From Knoellia locipacati (GTDB lineage Bacteria; Actinomycetota; Actinomycetes; Actinomycetales; Dermatophilaceae): a DNA stretch of 64,000 nucleotides. This document shows, in pieces, positions 15,333 to 23,501 of this stretch (position 1 is its first letter; every line of letters starts with the position of its first letter). Made by a program: the position numbers and the translations under genes. The notes beneath the pieces are model-generated. The model was not told the origin of the DNA and made no database searches. It saw only the letters and a list, made by a program, of their open reading frames with translations. The stretch lies in assembly GCF_007992835.1 (NCBI RefSeq), contig NZ_BKBA01000004.1:248001-312000 (forward strand), written 5' to 3'.

Positions 15333-16264
15333 CAGTCGCGGGTGGGCAGGTGCTCGTCGAGCCAGGCGAGGACGTTGGCGGTGACCTCGTCGCGGTTGGT
15401 CTCGTTGAGCATCTCGTGACGCCCGTCCGGATAGATCGTCAGCGTCACGTCCGCGACCCCGGCGGAGCGGTAGGCCTCGGCCACGGCCCGGGGTCCCTTG
15501 CCGTCCTCGCCGACCGGGTCGAGAGCGCCCGAGAAGACGAGGATGGGCAGGTCGCGGGGCACGGCGGCATACGCGCTCGTGCGGTTGATCTCCTGCAGGC
15601 CACCGAGGAGGTCCGAGAAGAACGTCGTCGTGAAGGTGTTGCCGCACAACGGGTCTGCGACGTACGTGTCCACCTCGGCCTCGTCGCGCGAGAGCCAGTC
15701 GAAGTCGGTGCGGTTGGGCTTGAACTTCGCGTTGTAGGTGCCGAACGTCAGCTTGTCCATGAGCCCGGACGGGTGCCGGCGGCCGCGCAGCCGACCCTGG
15801 AGCGAGGCCAGGGCCCTGCCGGCGACGGCGAGGGGACCAGGGTCGCCGGCCGTCCCGGACAGGATGAGCCCGGCGAGCCGTGCGCCGTGGAGCGCGGCGT
15901 AGGAGCGGCTGACGAACGAGCCCATGCTGTGGCCGAAGAGCACGACCGGCACGCCGGGGTGCTCGGCCTGGGCGTACTCGGTCAGGCTGCTCACGTCGCC
16001 GACGACGGTCGACCAGCCGTCGCGCTCGGCGAAGAACCCGTGGTCGGCCCTGCTCGCGGTCTGGCCGTGACCGCGCTGGTCGTGCGCGTAGACCGCGTAG
16101 CCCGCGCCGGTGAGCGCCTCGGCGAACCGCTCGTAGCGCTTCGCGTGCTCGGCCATGCCGTGGACGACCTGCACGACGGCGCGCGGCGGCCCGTCAGGGA
16201 GCCAGCGGTAGGTGTGCAGTGGCGTGCCGTCGGCTGCGCTGACGGCGATGGTGCTCGACTCCAT
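15332..16264 (-). CDS. alpha/beta hydrolase, monoacylglycerol lipase-like
   Basis: 310 residues. It has the serine-hydrolase nucleophile elbow GHSMGS near residue 113, an oxyanion-hole HGMAEH near 45, and the catalytic Asp and His in FSGALDPVGEDG and YPDGRHEMLNE. The pattern is that of lysophospholipase/monoacylglycerol lipase (Hydrolase_4). No signal peptide is present. ATG 16264 has AGGAG about 8 bases upstream. It is translationally coupled to the DUF2177 gene, suggesting action on membrane lipids, which is an inference. Confidence 0.9.
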   Translation of the reverse strand: MESSTIAVSAADGTPLHTYRWLPDGPPRAVVQVVHGMAEHAKRYERFAEALTGAGYAVYAHDQRGHGQTASRADHGFFAERDGWSTVVGDVSSLTEYAQAEHPGVPVVLFGHSMGSFVSRSYAALHGARLAGLILSGTAGDPGPLAVAGRALASLQGRLRGRRHPSGLMDKLTFGTYNAKFKPNRTDFDWLSRDEAEVDTYVADPLCGNTFTTTFFSDLLGGLQEINRTSAYAAVPRDLPILVFSGALDPVGEDGKGPRAVAEAYRSAGVADVTLTIYPDGRHEMLNETNRDEVTANVLAWLDEHLPTRD

Positions 16265-16418
16265 TGACGGCTCCTGGGAAGGGTGTGGCTCGCGGCTGCC
16301 GACGCTACCGGGTGCGTGCCGCGCCGGTCCCACGGTGTGGCCGGGTTCTCCCCCTCCGGTATGCCGTGCCCCCGGTATGTCGTCCGTATGCCCGTCCGCC
16401 CCGGACACCCGGACACGA

Positions 16419-16451
16419 CTGTGCCCCGCCGCACGGGGCGACGGGGCACAG
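16419..16451 (-). terminator. hairpin terminator of the DEAD-box helicase gene
   Basis: CTGTGCCCCG and CGGGGCACAG form perfect 10-base arms 18 bases past the helicase stop codon (reading leftward). The gap to the lipase start also holds three close copies of GTATGCC or GTATGTC-type words at about 16358-16392. Confidence 0.6.
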
Positions 16452-16468
16452 GACGGTGCGGGCCGGGG

Positions 16469-18028
16469 TCAGCCGCGGTAGCCGCGCGACTGCGACGAGA
16501 ACGCCGCTGCGCCGCCACCGGTGCTGCGACGGGGACCGCCGCCGGCCTGGCCGCCGGCCTGGCCGCCGGAGCGACGGGGGGCGCCGCTGCGCTGACCGCC
16601 CGAGGCCTGGCCGCGGGTGGACTGGCCGCCACCGCTGGAACGCGGGGCGCTGCCGGAGCGCTGACCGCCGGTCGAACCCTGACCGGCGCCGGAGCGCTGG
16701 CCGGTGCCGGAACCCTGGCCGCCACCGGAGCGCTGGCCGCCGGTGCGACGACCGCCGCCACCGGAGCGAGCGCCACCCGAGCGGGAGCCGCCACCCTGGG
16801 GAGCGGCGCCGGGCACGACAAAGGCGCCGGGGAAGGTGCGCTCGCCGGGGGCGAGCTCGCTGAGGAGCGGGTGGGTCTTGTTGACCTTGGTCGTCGTCGG
16901 CTTGATGCCGGCCTTGCGGGTGAGGTCGCGCACGTCGCGGATCTGGTCGTCGAGCATCATCGTGACGACGGTGCCCGAGTTGCCCGCGCGGGCGGTGCGC
17001 CCGGAGCGGTGCAGGTAGGCCTTGTGCTCGACCGGCGGGTCGGCGTGGATGACGAGGCTGACGTCGTCGACGTGGATGCCGCGGGCCGCGATGTCGGTGG
17101 CGACGAGGGTGTGCGCCGTGCCCGCGTGGAACGCGTCCATGGTGCGGGTCCGGGCGTTCTGGCTGAGGTTGCCGTGCAGCTCGACGGCGGGGATGCCCTC
17201 GGCGTTGAGCTGGCGGGCGAGCTTCTTGGCGCGGTGCTTGGTGCGGGTGAAGACGACCTTGCGGCCGGGGGCGGCCGTGAGGTCGACGAGCACGGGCAGG
17301 TGGGCGTCGGCCGTGACGTGCAGGACGTGGTGGCTCATCGTCGACACCGGCGACTGGGCCGAGTCGGCCTCGTGCGTCATCGGCGAGGTGAGGTAGCGCT
17401 TGACGAGCGTGTTGATCGCGCCGTCGAGGGTGGCCGAGAAGAGCATGCGCTGACCGTCGCGCGGGGTGCGGTCGAGGATGCGCTTGACGACGGGCAGGAA
17501 GCCGAGGTCGGCCATGTGGTCGGCCTCGTCGAGCACGGTGATCTCGACGGAGTCGAGGTTGACGTGGCCCTGGCCGATGAGGTCCTCGAGCCGGCCGGGG
17601 CAGGCGACGACGACGTCGACGCCCTTGGCGATGGCCGAGACCTGCGGGTTCTGGCCGACGCCACCGAAGACCGTCTTGGACGTCAGCCCGAGGGGCTGCG
17701 CCAGCGGGGCGAGCGCCTCGTCGATCTGGATGGCGAGCTCACGGGTGGGGGCGAGGATCAGCGCGCGGGGACGCTTCGGCTGGCGACGGCGGCCGTCCGA
17801 GGCGAGGCGGGCGAGGACCGGCAGCAGGAACGCGTAGGTCTTGCCCGAGCCGGTGCGGCCACGTCCGAGGACGTCGCGGCCGGCCAGGCTGTCGGGGAGG
17901 GTCGCGGTCTGGATCGGCGTCGGCGACGTGATGTCGCGCTCGGCGAGGACGCGGACGAGGGACTCCGGGACGCCGAGGGCGGCGAAGCCGGACGTGGTGG
18001 GTGCAGGCGTGGTGGTGTCAGTGGACAC
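16469..18028 (-). CDS. DEAD-box RNA helicase with Gly/Ser/Arg-rich tail
   Basis: 519 residues. All core motifs are visible: PTPIQ (Q motif), GRTGSGKT (motif I, about 59), APTRELA, CPGRL, DEAD (about 168), SAT, then VATDIAARGIHV and HRSGRTARAGNSG. The last 110 residues from about 410 are a repetitive SGG/GQ/RSG tail likely to bind RNA. These helicases unwind RNA during ribosome assembly, decay and cold adaptation. The GTG at 18028 has GGAG 12 bases upstream. A gap of about 270 bases precedes the gene, room for the long 5' leader such helicases often carry. Confidence 0.92.
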   Translation of the reverse strand: MSTDTTTPAPTTSGFAALGVPESLVRVLAERDITSPTPIQTATLPDSLAGRDVLGRGRTGSGKTYAFLLPVLARLASDGRRRQPKRPRALILAPTRELAIQIDEALAPLAQPLGLTSKTVFGGVGQNPQVSAIAKGVDVVVACPGRLEDLIGQGHVNLDSVEITVLDEADHMADLGFLPVVKRILDRTPRDGQRMLFSATLDGAINTLVKRYLTSPMTHEADSAQSPVSTMSHHVLHVTADAHLPVLVDLTAAPGRKVVFTRTKHRAKKLARQLNAEGIPAVELHGNLSQNARTRTMDAFHAGTAHTLVATDIAARGIHVDDVSLVIHADPPVEHKAYLHRSGRTARAGNSGTVVTMMLDDQIRDVRDLTRKAGIKPTTTKVNKTHPLLSELAPGERTFPGAFVVPGAAPQGGGSRSGGARSGGGGRRTGGQRSGGGQGSGTGQRSGAGQGSTGGQRSGSAPRSSGGGQSTRGQASGGQRSGAPRRSGGQAGGQAGGGPRRSTGGGAAAFSSQSRGYRG

Positions 18029-18287
18029 GAAGGTGTACTCCAGGGAGTTCTGATGCAGTCGGTTCTGCCCGGCACGGTCCGGAGTCGCGACGCCAGGAGC
18101 AACATCAGTGTTGTCGGCGTCGTCTCTCGGTCGCAGCGCATCGGCATCGACAGTGAGAAGAGAAGCAGGTCCGAGGCAGAACGGTGCGGACCGCTGGTGT
18201 CAACACTAGTGCCTCGGGCAGGATTCCCCCGCATCGCGGCGTCGCTCCGCGGGGTGAACGCCGTCACGACGGCCGGCGAGCGGACCC

Positions 18288-18293
18288 TAGACT
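18288..18293 (+). promoter_or_regulatory. -10 hexamer (TAGACT) for leaderless ROK kinase gene
   Basis: TAGACT ends 6 bases before the GTG at 18300 and no RBS is present, so the ROK-PfkB operon probably begins as a leaderless mRNA. Confidence 0.55.
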
Positions 18294-18299
18294 GCCCAC

Positions 18300-19208
18300 G
18301 TGGCAACGGAGCTGTTGGCGGGCATCGACGTCGGGGGTACCCGCGTCAAGTCCGTGCTCGCCGACTCGCAGGGCTCGGTCCTGTTGTCCCACACCGCTTC
18401 CACGCCGGAGCGACCGGGCGAGGCCGTGGTCGACCTCGTCGTCGCGACCGTCGCCGACCTGCTCGAGCGGGCCTCCGCCGAGGGCGTCGAGGGTCGCCTG
18501 GGCGCCGTGGGTGTCGTCGTGCCCGGGCTCGTCGACGAGTCGACCGGCTCCGCGGCCTGGTCGGCCAACCTCGGCTGGCGCGACCTGCCCCTGAGGCAGC
18601 GTCTGCGCGACCGGCTCGACGTGCCGGTGGCCGTCGGGCACGACGTGCGGGCCGGGCTGCTCGCGGAGTTCCACCTCGGTGCCGCCCAGGGCGTGCCCGA
18701 CGCCCTCTTCGTCCCCCTCGGCACCGGGATCGCCAGTGCCCTGCTCGCCGGCGGCCGCGTCGTCGCCGGCAGCGAGTGGACCGGCGAGATCGGCCACGTC
18801 GTCGTCGAGCCCGACGGTCCCGTCTGCGGCTGCGGTCGTCACGGCTGCCTCGAGGCCGTGGCCAGTGCGGCCTCCCTCGGCCGGGCGTGGCGGGGGCTCG
18901 GGCGCGACGGCGATGCCGAGACGTTGAGCCGGGCCGTCGTCGACGGCGACCCGGACGCCGTCCGGCTCTGGCACGGGGCCGTCGACGCCCTCGTCCGGGT
19001 CATCGCCCCCGTGTGCGCCGCCGCCGGCACCCGTGTGCTCCTCGTCGGGGGCGGCCTCGCCGAGTCCGGCGCCGTCCTGCTGGACCCGTTGCGCGAGAGG
19101 CTCGTCCACTCGCTCGGCCACGACCGTGTCACCGTCACCCGCGCCGCCCTCGGCGACCGGGCCGGCGCGCTCGGGGCAACTCTCCTCGCCATGGAGGCGA
19201 CCGCGTGA
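18300..19208 (+). CDS. ROK-family sugar kinase
   Basis: 302 residues. The ATP-binding motif GIDVGGTRVKSVLAD is at residues 8-22, the catalytic region at about 107-118 reads AVGHDVRAGLLAE, and the ROK zinc site is CGCGRHGCLE near residue 178. ROK kinases phosphorylate glucose, N-acetylglucosamine, N-acetylmannosamine or N-acetylgalactosamine at C6 (or other positions). Its stop overlaps the GTG of the PfkB gene. Downstream aldolase, SIS and NagA genes point to an amino sugar, probably GalNAc or GlcNAc, as substrate. That assignment is inferred from context. Confidence 0.88.
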   Translation: MATELLAGIDVGGTRVKSVLADSQGSVLLSHTASTPERPGEAVVDLVVATVADLLERASAEGVEGRLGAVGVVVPGLVDESTGSAAWSANLGWRDLPLRQRLRDRLDVPVAVGHDVRAGLLAEFHLGAAQGVPDALFVPLGTGIASALLAGGRVVAGSEWTGEIGHVVVEPDGPVCGCGRHGCLEAVASAASLGRAWRGLGRDGDAETLSRAVVDGDPDAVRLWHGAVDALVRVIAPVCAAAGTRVLLVGGGLAESGAVLLDPLRERLVHSLGHDRVTVTRAALGDRAGALGATLLAMEATA

Positions 19209-20134
19209 TCTTCACCCTCACCCCCAACCCGGCCCTCGACATCACGTATGCCGTGCCGAGACTCCACGTCGGCGAGTCCCACCGCGTCTCGGTGACGGGC
19301 ACCCATGCCGGTGGCAAGGGCCTCAACGTCGCCGGCGTCCTCGCCTGCATGAGCGTCGACCACGTGGCCATCGCACCCGTGGGGGAGCGCCAGCGCGCGT
19401 TCTTCACCGAGGACGCCGCCCAGCGCGGCATCCGGCTGCGCCTCGTCGAGTCACCGGTGGCGATGCGTCGCTCGGTCGCCATCTTCAGCACCGACGGCCA
19501 GGACACGGTCCTCAACGAGCAGGGTGACGTCCAGCCCGTCGAGGTCTGGCGGGAGATGACCGAGATCGTCCGGACGAGCTGCCGTCCCGGCGACGTCCTT
19601 GCCGTGTCGGGCAGCCTGCCGCCGTCGACGCCCGACGACCTCCTCGTGGACCTGTGCCGGGCCGGCGTCGACGCGGGTGCCGAGCTGGTCGTCGACGGGC
19701 GCGGCCGCTGGGTGACCGAGGTGCTGCGCACCGTCCCGGCACTGGTCAAGCCCAACGCGTCTGAGGCCACGACCATGACCGGCATCGAGGACCCGACGGA
19801 GGCGGCCCGCCGGCTCGTCGCCGACGGCGCGTGGGCCGCGGTCATCTCGCGCGGGGCCGACGGGCTCGTCCTCGTCACGGCGGAGGGGCGGGTCATCGAG
19901 GCCCGTCCGCGCACGCCCGGAGTCGGCAGCGCGACCGGAGCCGGTGACGCCCTCACCGCCGCGATCGCGTGTGGGCTCGACGGCACGGTCCGCGACGAGA
20001 TCGACTGGCCCGAGGTTCTGCGCGTCGGGGTGGCCTGGTCGGCCGCGGCGGTGCGTCAGACCACGGCCGGGGTCATCGACCGCCTCGACGTCGACGCCCT
20101 CCTCGACGAGGTCGAGATCACCGAACGTGACTAA
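19205..20134 (+). CDS. PfkB-family 1-phosphofructokinase / tagatose-6-phosphate kinase
   Basis: 309 residues starting at a GTG overlapping the ROK stop. The N-terminal VIFTLTPNPALDITYAV, the substrate loop HAGGKGLNVA and the C-terminal anion hole GVGSATGAGDALTAAIA with catalytic Asp mark the hexose-phosphate subgroup of PfkB. Enzymes with this pattern phosphorylate fructose-1-P, fructose-6-P or tagatose-6-P to a bisphosphate. Next to a class II aldolase and a SIS protein, tagatose-6-P kinase is attractive. The stop codon lies inside the 69-base palindrome at 20126-20194. Confidence 0.87.
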   Translation: MIFTLTPNPALDITYAVPRLHVGESHRVSVTGTHAGGKGLNVAGVLACMSVDHVAIAPVGERQRAFFTEDAAQRGIRLRLVESPVAMRRSVAIFSTDGQDTVLNEQGDVQPVEVWREMTEIVRTSCRPGDVLAVSGSLPPSTPDDLLVDLCRAGVDAGAELVVDGRGRWVTEVLRTVPALVKPNASEATTMTGIEDPTEAARRLVADGAWAAVISRGADGLVLVTAEGRVIEARPRTPGVGSATGAGDALTAAIACGLDGTVRDEIDWPEVLRVGVAWSAAAVRQTTAGVIDRLDVDALLDEVEITERD

Positions 20135-20194
20135 CTCACCAATTCCTCCCCTCCGTCACCGTGACGGAGGGGAGGAATTGGTGAGTTAGTCACG
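20126..20194. terminator. 69-base perfect palindrome between convergent genes
   Basis: Arms of 34 bases (20126-20159 and 20161-20194) are exact complements around a single central C. The left arm begins inside the last codons of the PfkB gene. It separates two convergent genes and would work as a bidirectional terminator. Its outer 23 bases recur with one mismatch at 5213-5235, so it is also a repeat element. Confidence 0.8.
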
Positions 20195-20211
20195 GGGCCA
20201 ACGTGCAGGGG

Positions 20212-21045
20212 TCAGGGAGTGGCGAGGAGGCGGAGGAGGCGCTCGGCCTCGGTCGCGACGGCGTCGCGCGCGGCGCCGAGGTAGTGCCGGGTGTCCACCG
20301 TCGGCGACTCCTCGAGCCGCGCCAGCATCGCCTGGGTCCACACGTGGCCCAGGTGGGTCGCGATGTTGACCTTGGTCATCCCGGCGCGCACCGCCGCGAC
20401 GAGCCCCTTGTCGGGCACCCCGCTCGACCCGTGGAGCACGAGCGGCACGGGCACGGCGCGGGCCAGGGTCGCGATGAGGTCCGTGTCGAGCACGGCCACC
20501 CGCTCCGTCATGGCGTGCGACGACCCCACGGCGACGGCGAGGGCGTCGACACCGGTGTCCGCGACGAACCGGGCCGCGTCGGCCGCGTCGGTCCGCGCCC
20601 CCGGGGCGTGCACCCCGTCCTTGCCGCCGACCTCGCCCAGCTCGGCCTCGACCGAGATCCCCGCCGCGTGGCACTGCTCGACGACCCGCCGGGTCGCCGA
20701 CCGGTTGGCCTCGTCGGGGAGCCTCGAGCCGTCGAACATCACCGACGTCAGCCCCAGTCGCACCGCCTCGTCGACGAGCTCGGTCGACTCGGCGTGGTCA
20801 AGGTGCACCACCACGGGCACCGTGCACGCCTCGGCAATCGCCAGCGTCGCCGCGGCGATCGGCCGCAGCGACCCGTGCCAGCGCACGCAGTTCTCACTGA
20901 TCTGCATGACGACCGGCAGTGACGCGCGCTCTGCGGCAACGGCATACGCCTCGGCATGCTCGACCTGGACGACGTTGAACGCGCCGACCGCGCGACCCGC
21001 AGCGCGCGCCTGCGCGAGGACCGGTGCGAGCGTCGACAGGCCCAT
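20212..21045 (-). CDS. class II aldolase, tagatose/fructose-bisphosphate type
   Basis: 277 residues. It has FNVVQVEHAEAYAVAAE, the zinc and catalytic segment VVHLDHAESTELVDEAV (about residues 80-96), MFDGSRLP, AELGEVGGKDG and the phosphate loops HGSSGVPD and KVNIATHLG. This matches GatY/KbaY-like and class II FBP aldolases, which split a ketose bisphosphate into dihydroxyacetone phosphate and glyceraldehyde 3-phosphate. The ATG at 21045 overlaps the SIS gene stop (TGATG), making a coupled two-gene unit. It probably uses the product of the convergent PfkB kinase. Confidence 0.9.
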   Translation of the reverse strand: MGLSTLAPVLAQARAAGRAVGAFNVVQVEHAEAYAVAAERASLPVVMQISENCVRWHGSLRPIAAATLAIAEACTVPVVVHLDHAESTELVDEAVRLGLTSVMFDGSRLPDEANRSATRRVVEQCHAAGISVEAELGEVGGKDGVHAPGARTDAADAARFVADTGVDALAVAVGSSHAMTERVAVLDTDLIATLARAVPVPLVLHGSSGVPDKGLVAAVRAGMTKVNIATHLGHVWTQAMLARLEESPTVDTRHYLGAARDAVATEAERLLRLLATP

Positions 21046-21944
21046 CAGCTGGCGTCGTCGAGGATGATCGAGCGGGTGAGGTTGCGGGGCTCGTCGGGGT
21101 CGAGGCCGGCAGCGGCGGCGCGCAGGACGCAGAAGCGGTGCAGGCGCACGAGCTCGGCCATCGGGTCGATGTCGCGGTGCTCGAAGTGGGCACCGGTGGC
21201 GCGCACCTGCTCGGCCAGTCCCTCGGGCACCTCGCCGATCGCCCACGTGGCGCGACCCGGCGCGGCGATGCTGATCGGGCCGTGGCGGTACTCCATCGCC
21301 GGGTAGGCCTCGGCCCAGAACTGCACCGACTCGCGCAGCTTGAGACCGGCCTCGTTGGCGAGCCCCACCGTCCAGCCGCGACCGAGGAAGCTCACCTGCT
21401 CGACGTCGACCAACCCGGCGTATGCCGTGTCGTCAGCCTCCGCGAGCACTTCGCGGGCGTCGGCAATGGCCTGCTCGATCGACTCGCCGAGCGAGGCACG
21501 TAGCAGCGCGAGCACGGTGGTGGCGAACCGGGTCTGGACGACGGACTGCTCGTCGACCTCGGAGAGGAGGATGACCGACTCGGCGGCCTCGGCGACGGCG
21601 GTGCCGGCCGTGGCGACGAGCGCGACGTGCGGGGTGCCGGCGCCGCGCAGCTCCTCGACGACCTCGATCACCTCGGTCGTCGTGCCCGAGCGGGTGATGA
21701 CGACGACCCGGTCGTAGCCGCGGGCGAGGTGGTGCTCGCTCGCGGCAAAGGCGTCGGTGACGCCCTGGCCCAGGGACTCGCGCAGGACGGCATACGCCTG
21801 ACCCATAAACCACGAGGTGCCGCAGCCGATCGTCGCGACGCGCTCACCCGGCTTCGGGAGGAGGTGCGCGACCTCGGGGAGGCGCTGCACGACCGCGGCC
21901 CAGTCGTCGGGCTGGGTGGCGATCTCTCGCTCGAGGTGGGTCAT
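21045..21944 (-). CDS. SIS-domain sugar-phosphate isomerase/deaminase (AgaS- or GlmS-isomerase-like)
   Basis: 299 residues with two SIS domains. The first has IGCGTSWFMGQAY near 39 and VVVITRSGTTTEVIEVVEEL near 80. The second has VSFLGRGWTVGLANEAGLKLRES and the active-site segment AMEYRHGPISI near 222. Such proteins aldose-ketose isomerise and deaminate galactosamine-6-P or glucosamine-6-P. AAGGACCTCC precedes the ATG. It shares an operon with the aldolase, and a TAGGCT -10 lies upstream at 21996-22001 (reverse strand). Which hexosamine it uses is unresolved. Confidence 0.85.
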   Translation of the reverse strand: MTHLEREIATQPDDWAAVVQRLPEVAHLLPKPGERVATIGCGTSWFMGQAYAVLRESLGQGVTDAFAASEHHLARGYDRVVVITRSGTTTEVIEVVEELRGAGTPHVALVATAGTAVAEAAESVILLSEVDEQSVVQTRFATTVLALLRASLGESIEQAIADAREVLAEADDTAYAGLVDVEQVSFLGRGWTVGLANEAGLKLRESVQFWAEAYPAMEYRHGPISIAAPGRATWAIGEVPEGLAEQVRATGAHFEHRDIDPMAELVRLHRFCVLRAAAAGLDPDEPRNLTRSIILDDAS

Positions 21945-22051
21945 GGAGGTCCTTCCGTCGTCGACAGCGCCGATGCGTGATGGTGATCGAATGACAGCCT
22001 AAACGGTCAGAGTCGAGCACCACAACCGCAAGGTTGAGCGTGTGCGGGCGC

Positions 22052-22057
22052 TACAGT
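22052..22057 (+). promoter_or_regulatory. -10 hexamer (TACAGT) for leaderless DeoR gene
   Basis: TACAGT ends 6 bases before ATG 22064 with no RBS. The 119-base divergent gap also holds the reverse-strand TAGGCT at 21996-22001 for the SIS-aldolase operon. DeoR control of both directions is plausible, but I see no clear operator repeat. Confidence 0.5.
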
Positions 22058-22063
22058 CCAGCC

Positions 22064-22837
22064 ATGTCCTCACCCTCCCGGCTCTCGTCGATCCTCGACC
22101 TGCTCGCCACGCACGGGCGGCTCACGGTGGGCGACGCGGCCGGACAGCTGGGCGTGAGCGAGGCGACGATCCGCCGCGACTTCGCCGAGCTGGCCCGGCG
22201 CCGGCTCGTGAGCCGCAACCACGGCGGGGTCGTCGCGACCGGTGTCGCCTACGAGCTGCCCTACCGCTACCGCTCCAGCCAGCACGACTCCGACCTCGAG
22301 CGGATCGCCGCGGCGGCGGCCGACCTCGTCGCCCCCGGTGCCGTCGTCGCGATGAACGGCGGGACGACGACCACCGCCGTCGCGCGCCGGCTCACCGCGC
22401 GCGACGACCTCGAGGCGACCGGCCTCACCCTCGTCACGAGCGCCCTCAACATCGCCGTCGAGGCCGTCCTGCGCCCGCACGTCCGGTGCGTCAGCCTGGG
22501 CGGCATCCCGCGCCCGGAGTCCTACGAGGTCACCGGACCCCTCGCGATGGCCGGCCTGGGCCAGCTCTGGCCGGACGTCGCCATCCTCGGGGTCAACGGC
22601 CTGTCGAGCCGCGAGGGTGCGACCTGCGAGCACGAGGACGAGGCCGCGGTCTCCCGGCTCATGGTCGAGCGTTCGACCGAGGTCGTCGTCGTCGCCTCCG
22701 AGGCCAAGCTCGGGCAGCGCGCGTTCACCGTCATCTGCGACGCCGACCGGGTCACCACGCTCGTCACGACGGCCGCCGAGGACCACCCGCAGGTCGCGCT
22801 GCTGCGTGAGAGCGGAACCACCGTGCACTGCGTGTGA
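22064..22837 (+). CDS. DeoR-family transcriptional regulator
   Basis: 257 residues. The N-terminal HTH reads SRLSSILDLLATHGRLTVGDAAGQLGVSEATIRRDFAELARRRLVSRNHGG, with the characteristic TIRRDF recognition helix. A DeoRC sugar-phosphate sensor domain follows (AMNGGTTTTAVARRL, LVTSALNIAVEAV, ILGVNGLSSREGATC, VVVASEAKLGQRAF). DeoR proteins usually sense phosphorylated sugars and repress adjacent catabolic operons. The gene is divergent from the SIS-aldolase pair and close to the importer, so it is the likely local regulator. ATG 22064 follows the TACAGT -10 directly. Confidence 0.92.
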   Translation: MSSPSRLSSILDLLATHGRLTVGDAAGQLGVSEATIRRDFAELARRRLVSRNHGGVVATGVAYELPYRYRSSQHDSDLERIAAAAADLVAPGAVVAMNGGTTTTAVARRLTARDDLEATGLTLVTSALNIAVEAVLRPHVRCVSLGGIPRPESYEVTGPLAMAGLGQLWPDVAILGVNGLSSREGATCEHEDEAAVSRLMVERSTEVVVVASEAKLGQRAFTVICDADRVTTLVTTAAEDHPQVALLRESGTTVHCV

Positions 22838-22857
22838 GATCGAGCCACCCTTGCGCC

Positions 22858-22863
22858 TAGGGT
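22858..22863 (+). promoter_or_regulatory. -10 hexamer (TAGGGT) for leaderless glutathione peroxidase gene
   Basis: TAGGGT ends 6 bases before ATG 22870, without an RBS. Confidence 0.5.
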
Positions 22864-22869
22864 CGGCAC

Positions 22870-23373
22870 ATGACCGCACAGAGCACCGAGCAGACCCTCT
22901 CCGACTTCACCGCGACCACCCTCGAGGGGGCACCGCAGGACCTCAGTGCCTATGCCGGCAAGGTCGTCCTCGTCGTCAACACCGCCTCCGAGTGCGGCTT
23001 CACCCCGCAGTTCGAGGGTCTCGAGCAGCTCTGGAAGGAGCACGGAGACGCCGGGCTCGTCGTGCTGGGCTTCCCCTGCAACCAGTTCGGTGGCCAGGAG
23101 CCCGGTGACGCGCAGCAGATCGGCGAGTTCTGCCAGCGCAACTACGGCGTGACCTTCCCGATGTTCGAGAAGGTCGACGTCAACGGCGACGACGCCCACC
23201 CGCTCTTCGAGTGGCTGCGCCAGGAGAAGGGTGGCCTGCTCGGCAGCAAGATCAAGTGGAACTTCACGAAGTTCCTCATCGGTCGCGACGGCCGCGTCAT
23301 CGAGCGCTACGCCCCGACGGCCAAGCCCGAGTCCCTCACCGGCGACATCGAGGCGGCACTTGCTTCCGAGTGA
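22870..23373 (+). CDS. glutathione peroxidase-family thiol peroxidase
   Basis: 167 residues, the normal length. The peroxidatic motif is NTASECGFTPQFEGLE with Cys in place of selenocysteine near residue 42. FPCNQFGGQEPG (resolving Cys and catalytic Gln) and KWNFTKFLIGRDG (catalytic Trp and Asn) are also present. Bacterial Cys-type members use thioredoxin or related thiols to reduce hydroperoxides. It stands between the DeoR regulator and the sugar importer with its own leaderless-type promoter, so it is probably not part of the sugar pathway. Confidence 0.92.
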   Translation: MTAQSTEQTLSDFTATTLEGAPQDLSAYAGKVVLVVNTASECGFTPQFEGLEQLWKEHGDAGLVVLGFPCNQFGGQEPGDAQQIGEFCQRNYGVTFPMFEKVDVNGDDAHPLFEWLRQEKGGLLGSKIKWNFTKFLIGRDGRVIERYAPTAKPESLTGDIEAALASE

Positions 23374-23410
23374 CGTTCCGGTCACGGAAGAATTTGACGC
23401 GCGAGCACCA

Positions 23411-23439
23411 TTGCACGGAACCCTTTCACGACCTACGTT
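23411..23439 (+). promoter_or_regulatory. promoter of the sugar ABC importer operon
   Basis: TTGCAC at 23411-23416 and TACGTT at 23434-23439 are separated by exactly 17 bases. A CCGGGCGC/GCGCCCGG hairpin at 23454-23475 lies in the resulting 5' leader, before the GGGAGAG RBS at 23494-23500. Confidence 0.55.
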
Positions 23440-23501
23440 GGCTCCCAGCCGGTCCGGGCGCACAGGCGCGCCCGGGGAGACCGGGAGCTGATGGGAGAGT
23501 C

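Noticed and set aside
16283-19204. Forward open frame running through the helicase and ROK genes into PfkB
   Set aside because: The PfkB part from 19205 is real, but the upstream part is antisense to the helicase and out of frame with ROK kinase; it has no motifs.
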